This document shows, piece by piece, positions 1 to 5,046 of a stretch of DNA of 7,397 nucleotides. Position 1 is the first letter of the stretch. Each line of letters starts with the position of its first letter. The notes under the pieces were generated by a model, which ran no database searches, was not told the origin of the DNA, and saw nothing but the letters and a program-made list of their open reading frames with translations. The stretch lies in assembly GCA_947624845.1 (NCBI GenBank), contig CANQMB010000050.1, positions 1 to 7,397 of the forward strand, read 5' to 3'. Made by a program: the position numbers and the translations under genes. The DNA is from an uncultured Bacilli bacterium (GTDB taxonomy: Bacteria; Bacillota_I; Bacilli_A; RF39; UBA660).

Positions 1-59
1 GATAGATATCCTTTTTCTATATGAAATCTCCTTTTTAATTCATACCATATCTTCTTCAT
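1..59 (-). CDS. Start of an unidentified protein (partial, runs off the left edge)
   Basis: An ATG at 59 on the minus strand opens a frame that stays open to the window edge. It gives 19 residues beginning MKKIWYELKRRF and continuing HIEKGYL. Upstream are AAGG three nt from the ATG and AAGAGG eleven nt away, either of which could serve as the ribosome binding site. A TTGATA-17-TATAAT promoter lies about 65 nt further upstream (130-158), and a 25-nt hairpin-forming sequence sits in the presumed leader (77-101). The N-terminus is basic with no evident signal peptide in the visible part. Too little is present to name a function. The combination of promoter, leader and open frame makes a real gene more likely than chance. 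Confidence 0.55.
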   Translation of the reverse strand, partial: MKKIWYELKRRFHIEKGYL

Positions 60-76
60 TTTCCTTTTTTCCTCTT

Positions 77-101
77 GTCATAAAGGTAGATACTTTATGG
101 C
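77..101. repeat. 25-bp inverted repeat, copy A (itself a CATAAAG-N7-CTTTATG dyad)
   Basis: This copy is the exact reverse complement of 316-340 over 25 bases. Each copy is also a dyad: CATAAAG, a 7-nt non-palindromic centre (gtagata on plus), then CTTTATG. On the minus strand it lies in the presumed 5' leader of the left-edge gene, just upstream of its ribosome binding site, where it could fold as an RNA hairpin or act as an operator. On the plus strand the stem is followed by a T-rich run, so it also resembles a terminator. Confidence 0.85.
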
Positions 102-129
102 CTTATTTTTATTATAACTTTCTATTAAG

Positions 130-158
130 ATTATATAATAGAGGAAGAGAATTATCAA
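130..158 (-). promoter_or_regulatory. Promoter of the left-edge gene
   Basis: On the minus strand the -35 is TTGATA (158-153, 5/6 of consensus), the spacer is 17 bp, and the -10 is a perfect TATAAT (135-130). The expected transcription start is near 123, giving a leader of about 64 nt that contains the 77-101 hairpin. This is the only well-formed promoter between the gltX terminator and the ATG at 59. Confidence 0.65.
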
Positions 159-198
159 GAAAATATTGTAGATAAAGAAAGAATAATCAGTAAAAAAA

Positions 199-278
199 TA
201 GTCAAAAAATGTCGATAGGAAAAAGAAAGAGAGAAGAAAAAGAAAAGAAATAACTCGTCAAATTTCTAGTCAAAAAAT
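199..278. repeat. Direct repeat TAGTCAAAAAAT, two copies, in a purine-rich tract
   Basis: The 12-mer TAGTCAAAAAAT occurs at 199-210 and again at 267-278. The intervening plus strand is almost pure A/G (about 215-250). The tract lies between the two 25-bp inverted repeats. I see no credible gene in it; the only plus-strand ATG frame, at 209, is 14 codons and lacks a ribosome binding site. The repeat may be chance in such AT-rich sequence. Confidence 0.4.
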
Positions 279-315
279 TAAAAATCCTTACTATATCTTT
301 GTATTACTTGAAAAA

Positions 316-340
316 GCCATAAAGTATCTACCTTTATGAC
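316..340. repeat. 25-bp inverted repeat, copy B
   Basis: This is the perfect reverse complement of 77-101; dyad centres are 239 bp apart (about 89 and 328). On the minus strand the extended stem (GTCATAAAG/CTTTATGGC, one G-T pair) is followed by TTTTT, so it could act as a second terminator behind the gltX terminator. The match ends sharply at both ends. I see no target-site duplication outside the pair. Confidence 0.85.
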
Positions 341-342
341 CA

Positions 343-383
343 TTTTTATTAAAACAAAAAACACGAAATATATTTCGTGTTTT
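343..383 (-). terminator. Intrinsic terminator of gltX
   Basis: Bases 358-383 form a perfect 26-nt palindrome whose 13-nt half-site is AAAACACGAAATA. It folds into a long stem with a minimal AT loop. On the minus strand it is followed by a T-rich run (TTTTTTGTTTT counting the stem end), so it terminates transcripts arriving from gltX 54 nt upstream. A smaller hairpin (TGCTTTG/CAAAGCA, 398-417) precedes it in the 3' UTR. Confidence 0.85.
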
Positions 384-436
384 ATATTCAGGTGAGATGC
401 TTTGCTTTCACAAAGCACTTTTATTATAGTATCTTT

Positions 437-2086
437 TTACAAATTTTTCAAGTAGTTTGAGAAAAATTCTACTCTTTTTTCTAAATTATTTTTTCCTAAA
501 ATAGAAAGTATTTGATATAAGTCTGGTGTTTTCGTTCTACCAGTTACTGCAAAACGGATCATTTCACAAATATCCCCTACATGTCCTGAAAAAGCCTCTG
601 GATTTTCTTTATACAATTTTACTTCGCTGGCATATCCATGATTACTTGCAAATTTTTTGATACGTTCATACCATTCTTCATAAGAATCACTTTCTTGATA
701 TTCTTTACTATATTCTAACAAAAGATTCCAATCAAAATGACGATCTGGTAATTCTTTATAAGATTTTGCACTATTTTCAAAAAAATATTCATCAATCATA
801 TAATAACTTTCTGGTTTTAAATCTTTATAAGTAGCAATATCTTTTCTAGGACGCTTAGTATTTCTTTCTATATTTAAAAATCCAATCAAACGATCCTTAT
901 TTTTTTGCATAATCTCATAAAATGAATGATCAAACTCTTTATTATATGAAAGACAATCTTCATATATTTCTAGAGAAGTGAGTCTAGAAAAATAAGTACG
1001 ACAAATATTATTTAATTTTTCCATATCAAACAAAGTTCCACCAACAGGCATTTTTTTATAACTAAAAGTAAAATCTTCTATTTTTTTATCTTTGTTTTGT
1101 AAATACCATTCTTCAAAATTGGTATTAGTCAAAGTTGCTAAATAAAGGCGAACTGCCTCTACTGGAATTCCAGCCTCTTTATAATAACGAACGGAAAATT
1201 CTGGATCTTTTCTTTTACTTAATTTTCTAATTTTTCCATCTTCTTTTTTCGTTAATGGTGCATGATGGGCATACTTTGGCATCTTCCAGCCTAATAATTG
1301 AAACAATTGTAAATGTTTCGGAAAACTAGAAATCCATTCATCCCCTCGAATGACATGAGTTGTCTGCATTAAATGATCATCTACAACATGGGCAAAATGA
1401 TAAGTAGGAATCCCATCTTTCTTTAATATAACCTCATCGATTACATTTTCTGGAAGTAAAATATCCCCTTTAATACAATCATGAAGTATAACTTGTTTAT
1501 TTATGTCTCCAGGAGACTTCAATCGAATAACATAAGAATCTTTATTTTCTAAATGCTTCTTTACTTCTTCTAAAGATAAATCACGATCGACCGCATAAGT
1601 TCCATAAATTCCAATCATTTCTTTTCTTAATTCTTGTCCTTCACGAATTTCAGCAAGTTCTTCTTCGCTCATAAAACAAGGATAGGCTTTTCCCTCTTTT
1701 ACTAATTGCTTCGCAAAAACCTGATAAATTTCTGCACGCATACTTTGAATATAAGGACCATATTCTCCGTCTTTTCCATAACCTTCATCATAATCTATAT
1801 GAAAATGTTTTAAAGAATTCAAAATTAAATCTTTGGCTCCAGAAATTTCTCTTTTACTATCTGTATCTTCAATTCTCAAGTAAAAAATTCCTCCCGTTTG
1901 ATGAGCCATTACTGAATCAATAAAAGCACCACATAAATTCCCAACATGCATAAAACCCGTAGGACTAGGTCCAAAACGAGTCACCATCGCACCTTCTTTT
2001 AAATTTCTTTTGGGATACATGGCTTCTATTTCTTCAGGAGTTTTTGTTATATTTGGAAACAAAATTTCTGCTAATTCTTCATTCAT
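437..2086 (-). CDS. gltX: Glutamyl-tRNA synthetase, long (about 550 aa) type
   Basis: This cytoplasmic class I aminoacyl-tRNA synthetase attaches Glu to tRNA-Glu and, in bacteria lacking GlnRS, also to tRNA-Gln for later amidation by GatCAB. Numbering from the ATG at 2086 (549 aa): PSPTGFMHVGN at 40-50 carries the HIGH-type motif as HVGN, RIEDTD is at 71-76, HVIRGDEW at 244-251, and KLSKR at 288-292 is the KMSKS equivalent. The anticodon-binding region follows. The protein exceeds the usual 460-500 aa and resembles the longer form I associate with clostridia. I see no Cys-rich zinc knuckle as in E. coli GluRS. A GTG at 2095 could extend it by three residues, but it lies in the Shine-Dalgarno AAAGGTGA, which is well placed for 2086. 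tRNA-Gln lies 22 nt upstream on the same strand, leaving no room for a separate promoter. A hairpin terminator follows. Confidence 0.96.
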   Translation of the reverse strand: MNEELAEILFPNITKTPEEIEAMYPKRNLKEGAMVTRFGPSPTGFMHVGNLCGAFIDSVMAHQTGGIFYLRIEDTDSKREISGAKDLILNSLKHFHIDYDEGYGKDGEYGPYIQSMRAEIYQVFAKQLVKEGKAYPCFMSEEELAEIREGQELRKEMIGIYGTYAVDRDLSLEEVKKHLENKDSYVIRLKSPGDINKQVILHDCIKGDILLPENVIDEVILKKDGIPTYHFAHVVDDHLMQTTHVIRGDEWISSFPKHLQLFQLLGWKMPKYAHHAPLTKKEDGKIRKLSKRKDPEFSVRYYKEAGIPVEAVRLYLATLTNTNFEEWYLQNKDKKIEDFTFSYKKMPVGGTLFDMEKLNNICRTYFSRLTSLEIYEDCLSYNKEFDHSFYEIMQKNKDRLIGFLNIERNTKRPRKDIATYKDLKPESYYMIDEYFFENSAKSYKELPDRHFDWNLLLEYSKEYQESDSYEEWYERIKKFASNHGYASEVKLYKENPEAFSGHVGDICEMIRFAVTGRTKTPDLYQILSILGKNNLEKRVEFFSNYLKNL

Positions 2087-2108
2087 TTCAATCACCTTTA
2101 AAAAAATA

Positions 2109-2183
2109 TGGCTGCCCCGGCTAGATTCGAACTAGCGCGTGATGCGGTCAGAGCGCACTGCCTTACCACTTGGCTACGGGGCA
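2109..2183 (-). tRNA. tRNA-Gln, anticodon CTG
   Basis: The minus strand folds into a full cloverleaf. The acceptor TGCCCCG/CGGGGCA has 7 perfect pairs, the D-arm carries AGTGGTA, the anticodon stem is GTGCG/CGCAT with loop CTCTGAC (anticodon CTG, reads CAG), the variable loop is 5 nt, and the T-arm is GCTAG-TTCGAAT-CTAGC. The discriminator is G and the 3' CCA is encoded (2111-2109). U1-A72 with G73 agrees with tRNA-Gln identity. It has its own promoter (2196-2224). No terminator separates it from gltX, so the two are probably cotranscribed. Confidence 0.96.
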
Positions 2184-2195
2184 ATATACATTAGT

Positions 2196-2224
2196 ATTTT
2201 ATACCATAATTAAAAAAAAGACAA
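2196..2224 (-). promoter_or_regulatory. Promoter of tRNA-Gln and probably gltX
   Basis: On the minus strand the -35 is TTGTCT (2224-2219), the spacer is 17 bp, and the -10 is TAAAAT (2201-2196). The overlapping TATAAA (2203-2198) with a 15-bp spacer is an alternative register. The predicted start falls near 2189, a few nt before the tRNA 5' end at 2183. It lies directly after the terminator of the preceding operon. Confidence 0.55.
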
Positions 2225-2246
2225 GAAAAAAGCCTAAAATCTAGGC
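2225..2246 (-). terminator. Terminator of the two-gene uncharacterised operon
   Basis: On the minus strand GCCTA and TAGGC form a 5-bp stem around a 5-nt loop (2246-2232), followed by TTTTTTC. The TAG stop codon of the 166-aa gene lies inside the hairpin. The stem is short, so some readthrough into tRNA-Gln/gltX is possible. Confidence 0.65.
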
Positions 2247-2741
2247 ATGTTTTATTCGATCTTGTAACTTTATAATTTTTGAATGCTTTTCTTGATCTTT
2301 ATTTTTTTGATTTCGTGGTGAATAATGAATCATATGAAACATTTGTCCATTATATCCACCAATGATAAGATCTTTCGCTTTTTCTTTACCAAAACTATTT
2401 TGTTTGAATGCAAACATACTTGCTAACGTATATTCTTCTGGTGACAATACTCTTTTTTCTTTGTATTCAAACATTTCAAAAAAACAAGTAGATACCTGAA
2501 TAATATGGGCTAGTTGCTCTTTATCCTCTTGTTCTTTCATATATTCTAATAACTCTTTAGTATCTATTTTTTCTTGCAATAGCATTTCATTAAAAATAGA
2601 AAGTATTCTCTTTCTGATTCCAGACATTTTTTCAGAGCGCAACATTTGACTGATTAAATTGCATTTCATATCATCTTTGTATTCACATTCTAAAGTGACA
2701 TATTCTCCAGTCTGATAATCTAAATAACTTAACTTTTTCAT
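2241..2741 (-). CDS. Uncharacterised 166-aa protein (second gene of operon)
   Basis: I do not recognise this family. The protein begins MKKLSYLDYQTGEY and has no signal peptide or membrane segment. The middle (about residues 45-95) looks helical, with charged stretches such as KELLEYMKEQEDKEQ, and the C-terminus is rich in Lys, Gln and Asn. The ATG at 2741 is preceded by the strong site AAGGGGG five nt upstream. The gene starts 17 nt after the stop codon of the 194-aa gene, has no promoter of its own, and is followed at once by a terminator, so the two form a simple operon. Purine-rich coding strand and ribosome binding site support a real gene. It is probably a soluble cytoplasmic protein; the function is unknown. 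Confidence 0.8.
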   Translation of the reverse strand: MKKLSYLDYQTGEYVTLECEYKDDMKCNLISQMLRSEKMSGIRKRILSIFNEMLLQEKIDTKELLEYMKEQEDKEQLAHIIQVSTCFFEMFEYKEKRVLSPEEYTLASMFAFKQNSFGKEKAKDLIIGGYNGQMFHMIHYSPRNQKNKDQEKHSKIIKLQDRIKHA

Positions 2742-2758
2742 AAGAACCCCCTTCTTTG

Positions 2759-3343
2759 TTATTTTTTAATTATAAAGGTTAATTCCTTGGCACTCATTTT
2801 TTTATCCTGGTATGGATATAAATAAGATTCAATTCCTTGATCCTTTAAATGATAATAATTTTTTGCACCAATAAGACAAGAAGAAAAATCAGAGAAGTTA
2901 TCTATTTTTGTCATTCTTTTTAATTGTTTATTCACTGTATTTCCTAATACAAAAGTCATCTCTTCTTGATGATTTTTATATTCTTTTTCTATTTCTTCTA
3001 GTGATGCTTTTACTATAGAAAGATTTCCATGTGTCAAATTCATATCCATTAAAAGTGGCATCATTTGTGCTGTTTCAGGATAATGAAAATATCCAATATA
3101 TTCTCGAAGCAAATCATCACTTAACCATGCTTGTTTTTTTGAATATAATTCTTCTAATGTATTTTTTATAAATGCCATACTGATTTTTCCCAAATAATAA
3201 TTGATGGAATTAATGGATAGCACAGCTTGAAAATACTTTTGTTGTTGCTCTGTTAATTTTCCATTTTGGATTGGAATTTGATATTCTTGTGCCATCTTGC
3301 GTACATAAGGATTATGAAAATCAAATTTTATCACCTCTACCAT
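2759..3343 (-). CDS. Uncharacterised 194-aa protein (first gene of operon)
   Basis: I do not recognise this family. The ATG at 3343 opens MVEVIKFDFHNPYV and the frame ends with TAA at 2759. The protein appears soluble and mostly helical, without a signal peptide or membrane helix, and is rich in Tyr, Gln, Met and Lys. The start is uncertain: the Shine-Dalgarno AAAGGGG touches the ATG directly, whereas an in-frame GTG at 3334 (residue Val4) sits 9 nt after it and may be the true start, giving 191 aa. A perfect consensus promoter lies just upstream (3367-3395), and the 166-aa gene follows after 17 nt. The strong promoter suggests steady expression, but nothing in the sequence shows the job. Confidence 0.8.
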   Translation of the reverse strand: MVEVIKFDFHNPYVRKMAQEYQIPIQNGKLTEQQQKYFQAVLSINSINYYLGKISMAFIKNTLEELYSKKQAWLSDDLLREYIGYFHYPETAQMMPLLMDMNLTHGNLSIVKASLEEIEKEYKNHQEEMTFVLGNTVNKQLKRMTKIDNFSDFSSCLIGAKNYYHLKDQGIESYLYPYQDKKMSAKELTFIIKK

Positions 3344-3366
3344 CCCCTTTTTATAAGATGGGCAAT

Positions 3367-3395
3367 ATTATAACATAAAACCGAGATTTTGTCAA
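3367..3395 (-). promoter_or_regulatory. Perfect consensus promoter of the uncharacterised operon
   Basis: On the minus strand the -35 is TTGACA (3395-3390), the spacer is exactly 17 bp, and the -10 is TATAAT (3372-3367), all matching the housekeeping sigma consensus. Transcription should begin near 3360, leaving a leader of about 17 nt to the ATG at 3343 or 26 nt to the GTG at 3334. Confidence 0.85.
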
Positions 3396-3415
3396 ATAAA
3401 ACTGAGTTCTTCCAT

Positions 3416-3443
3416 AGAAAAAAGCCTTAAAAAATAAGACTTT
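3416..3443 (-). terminator. Terminator of the 191-aa gene
   Basis: On the minus strand AAAGTCTTA and TAAGGCTTT form a 9-bp stem with one G-T pair around a TTTTT loop (3443-3421). The stem runs into TTTTTTC. It lies about 33 nt after the TAA at 3476 and just before the promoter of the next operon. Confidence 0.75.
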
Positions 3444-3475
3444 TATATCATATTTAGTACTATTAAAGAAGTTAC

Positions 3476-4051
3476 TTACAACTTTTTTGTTAAACTTTTA
3501 GTTTCTTCTTTTTCATTTTCAACAGTTTGTAATTGTAGAAAAAGAGTTTTAAATGGAATACAAAATTCATATATTCTTGAGCCAGATTGACGTACATGAA
3601 TGGAGATAGAATATGGATCTTTAGGAAATCCTCCGTCAACTTTATCAAAAGTTAGAACAATTTCCTCCTTTTTTTTTGCTATTTTTAATACATTGGGGTA
3701 TTGAATAGGATACGCATCGCACAATAATGTAATAACATTATTTTGAACCAAAGATCGATACCAAGAAGTATTTTTTTCAGATTGTATTTTTTCTTGAACA
3801 CTTTGTAAACTTTCATCTTCTCCAAATATATTACCACTTATGATATTTGTATACAATTTATTAAATACAGAGTATATTTCTCCTTGATTATCAGGAATAT
3901 TAAAAGAAATATTCGATATTTTTCGATAATCTTGATACCTACAAGATAGATTTATGTCAGCACCAGTTTGATAAATTGATAACATCTTTTCATCTTGTAT
4001 CAAATCAATATCAAAAGAATTATATTCGTTACGATTTCTTTTTACTTTCAT
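3476..4051 (-). CDS. Uncharacterised 191-aa protein
   Basis: I do not recognise this family. The best start is the ATG at 4051 (MKVKRNRNEYNSF), which has GGAGG five nt upstream. An in-frame ATG at 4069 is unlikely because it lies between the -10 element (4071-4076) and the expected transcription start near 4064. There is no signal peptide or membrane helix. The C-terminal half alternates hydrophobic and charged residues (KKKEEIVLTFDKVDGGF, then SISIHVRQSGSRIYEF), suggesting beta strands. The last residues are highly charged (VENEKEETKSLTKKL). It is monocistronic, with its own promoter and terminator. A 14-bp palindrome overlaps the -35, so transcription may be regulated. Confidence 0.8.
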   Translation of the reverse strand: MKVKRNRNEYNSFDIDLIQDEKMLSIYQTGADINLSCRYQDYRKISNISFNIPDNQGEIYSVFNKLYTNIISGNIFGEDESLQSVQEKIQSEKNTSWYRSLVQNNVITLLCDAYPIQYPNVLKIAKKKEEIVLTFDKVDGGFPKDPYSISIHVRQSGSRIYEFCIPFKTLFLQLQTVENEKEETKSLTKKL

Positions 4052-4070
4052 AAAGGCCTCCAATAACATA

Positions 4071-4098
4071 AATATAACACAAAAACATTTGATATCAA
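4071..4098 (-). promoter_or_regulatory. Promoter of the 191-aa gene
   Basis: On the minus strand the -35 is TTGATA (4098-4093, 5/6), the spacer is 16 bp, and the -10 is TATATT (4076-4071, 5/6). The predicted start is near 4064, which gives a leader of about 13 nt before the ATG at 4051 containing the GGAGG site. Confidence 0.6.
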
Positions 4099-4100
4099 AT
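4087..4100. promoter_or_regulatory. 14-bp perfect palindrome over the -35: possible operator
   Basis: ATTTGATATCAAAT is its own reverse complement and covers the whole -35 hexamer of the 191-aa gene. A dimeric repressor bound here would block RNA polymerase. No second copy is evident in the window. It is AT-rich, so chance is possible. Confidence 0.4.
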
Positions 4101-4180
4101 ATTTTTCAATGCTTTTAATACCGTAATTTTTGTTTTATTGTTTCATTTTACTCTTATTATTCCTGTTTTGAAGTAATTTG

Positions 4181-4219
4181 GAAAATAAAAAAATAAAACT
4201 CTTATAAAATAAGAGTTTT
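4181..4219 (-). terminator. Terminator of tRNA-Met
   Basis: On the minus strand AAAACTCTTA and TAAGAGTTTT make a perfect 10-bp stem around a 5-nt loop (4219-4195), followed by ATTTTTTTATTTT. It starts 11 nt after the encoded CCA of tRNA-Met, so the tRNA is a single-gene transcript. Confidence 0.85.
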
Positions 4220-4230
4220 AAAATCATATT

Positions 4231-4307
4231 TGGTAGCGACGGGGGGAATCGAACCCTCGACCTTTCGGGTATGAACCGAACGCTCTAGCCAGCTGAGCTA
4301 CATCGCC
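4231..4307 (-). tRNA. tRNA-Met, anticodon CAT (elongator type)
   Basis: The minus strand gives a complete cloverleaf: acceptor GGCGATG/CGTCGCT (with G1-U72 and U6-G67 wobbles), D-arm GCTC/GAGC, anticodon stem TTCGG/CCGAA with loop TTCATAC (anticodon CAT), variable loop AGGTC, T-loop TTCGATT, discriminator A and an encoded CCA. The anticodon stem lacks the GGG/CCC pairs of initiator tRNA. The loop and body resemble Bacillota elongator tRNA-Met rather than tRNA-Ile2, whose loop is usually CTCATAA. The T-stem GAGGG/CCCCC contains one A-C mismatch (A50, C64). Confidence 0.93.
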
Positions 4308-4326
4308 ATTTAGTTCAAGCAAATTG

Positions 4327-4355
4327 ATTATATCAAAAACAAATTCATTTGACAA
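4327..4355 (-). promoter_or_regulatory. Promoter of tRNA-Met
   Basis: On the minus strand the -35 is TTGTCA (4355-4350, 5/6), the spacer is 17 bp, and the -10 is a perfect TATAAT (4332-4327). The predicted start near 4320 gives a 5' leader of about 13 nt before the tRNA. The tRNA-Gln promoter has a similar TTGTC-type -35. Confidence 0.8.
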
Positions 4356-4391
4356 TCTTTTTTTCAGAATTTTCTCTAATTCACTTCAAAA

Positions 4392-4421
4392 CTAAAAAAG
4401 AGACTTCGACCTCAATCTCTT
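4392..4421 (-). terminator. Terminator of the coat-protein operon
   Basis: On the minus strand AAGAGATT and AGTCTCTT form an 8-bp stem (one T-G pair) around an 8-nt loop (4421-4398), running into TTTTTTAG. The TAA stop of the CotF-family gene (4422-4420) overlaps the start of the stem. Confidence 0.75.
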
Positions 4422-4737
4422 ATTTTTCTAAATCTGAAAACTTTACTCCCAAACTTTGAGCTTTTTGATCTATTTTCATACTTTCAGCTTTTTCTAAAGT
4501 ATACCATCCCTTTTTAAAAGCTAATTCATAAACTCTTCTTTGATTATTTGCAAGATTTAAAAAAATATCTTGAAATTGATGATATAAACTTTCATTACTA
4601 GCCTCAGTCATAGCAATTACATAATTTTTCTCCATTTCCTTTAAGCAAGAAAGTAAATTCTTTAAATAATCTTGATCATTTAAGGCCATCCCTGTTGGAA
4701 CTTCTACTTTTGGATTTGCAATTTGATTATTATTCAT
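4420..4737 (-). CDS. CotF-family spore coat protein
   Basis: This 105-aa protein fits the Coat F family (helical, ferritin-like-fold proteins known from endospore coats). Visible hallmarks are MALNDQDYLKNLLSCLKEME (17-36), the EAS triplet in a helix (46-48), the region LYHQFQDIFLNLANNQRRVY (51-70), and a GWY signature (77-79). The first 16 residues (MNNNQIANPKVEVPTG) look disordered, as is common for this family. Its ATG at 4737 overlaps the end of the 75-aa gene by 8 nt. Its GGAGG site lies inside that gene's last Gly codons, so translation is probably coupled. Expression in the mother cell during sporulation would be expected from the family; only the family resemblance supports that here. 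I am confident of the family, not of the exact coat layer. Confidence 0.85.
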   Translation of the reverse strand: MNNNQIANPKVEVPTGMALNDQDYLKNLLSCLKEMEKNYVIAMTEASNESLYHQFQDIFLNLANNQRRVYELAFKKGWYTLEKAESMKIDQKAQSLGVKFSDLEK

Positions 4738-4957
4738 TAGATCCTCCTTGATTTAAAATACTTAAAATTTCTTCAATATTACTTTTAAATAACTTCACAT
4801 TTTCTTCCATTAGTTCTTTTACTTCTTCATCATTAATTTTACTTAGACAATCACTAAATTTTTTATAGGATGAAATATTCCATTCAAACATATCCGAAAG
4901 ATAATCTAAGTCTTTTCCTGTAATAATATTGGGTACTTCTTCATAATTTATTTTCAT
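4730..4957 (-). CDS. Small helical protein (75 aa) coupled to the CotF-family gene
   Basis: The ATG at 4957 has AAGGAG 8-9 nt upstream. The protein starts MKINYEEVPNIITGKDLDYL and then forms what looks like two long amphipathic helices (about 15-43 and 45-70), ending GGSNE. There is no signal peptide or membrane segment. It overlaps the downstream CotF-family gene by 8 nt and supplies that gene's ribosome binding site from its own coding sequence. Size, helical pattern and genetic linkage suggest a second small coat or coat-associated protein that might pair with the CotF-like protein, but I do not recognise a named family. A possible sporulation-type promoter lies immediately upstream (4977-5005). 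Confidence 0.8.
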   Translation of the reverse strand: MKINYEEVPNIITGKDLDYLSDMFEWNISSYKKFSDCLSKINDEEVKELMEENVKLFKSNIEEILSILNQGGSNE

Positions 4958-4976
4958 AATTCACTCTCCTTATATT

Positions 4977-5005
4977 TATTATGAATTTTTTTTATTTTTT
5001 CATAC
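4977..5005 (-). promoter_or_regulatory. Possible sigma-G-like promoter of the coat operon
   Basis: On the minus strand GTATG (5005-5001) and CATAATA (4983-4977) are separated by 17 bp. They fit the forespore sigma-G consensus as I recall it (GHATR and CATNHTA). No convincing housekeeping promoter is seen here. The predicted start near 4970 leaves only about 13 nt of leader beginning at the Shine-Dalgarno site, which is unusually tight. The surrounding sequence is extremely AT-rich, so a chance match is possible. Confidence 0.3.
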
Positions 5006-5010
5006 CTATT

Positions 5011-5046
5011 TAAATCAAATTAAAATCTCATCAAAAAGATGAGATT
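5011..5046 (-). terminator. Hairpin with weak T-run
   Basis: AATCTCATC and GATGAGATT form a perfect 9-bp stem with a 5-nt loop (5046-5024). On the minus strand it is followed by TTAATTTGATTT, a weak U-tract. It would stop any transcript coming through 5050-5377 before the coat operon. On the plus strand only A-rich sequence follows, so minus orientation is more likely. Confidence 0.5.

Noticed and set aside
209..253. Plus-strand 14-codon frame MSIGKRKREEKEKK
   Set aside because: It is very short, has no ribosome binding site, and its Lys/Glu content simply reflects the A/G-rich tract.
77..340. CRISPR-like or insertion-sequence interpretation of the 25-bp repeats
   Set aside because: There are only two copies, in inverted orientation, with no spacers, transposase or target-site duplication.
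2087..2095. GTG start for gltX at 2095
   Set aside because: The GTG is part of the Shine-Dalgarno AAAGGTGA that correctly serves the ATG at 2086.
4052..4069. Upstream ATG at 4069 for the 191-aa gene
   Set aside because: It lies before the expected transcription start near 4064, and the GGAGG site is positioned for the ATG at 4051.
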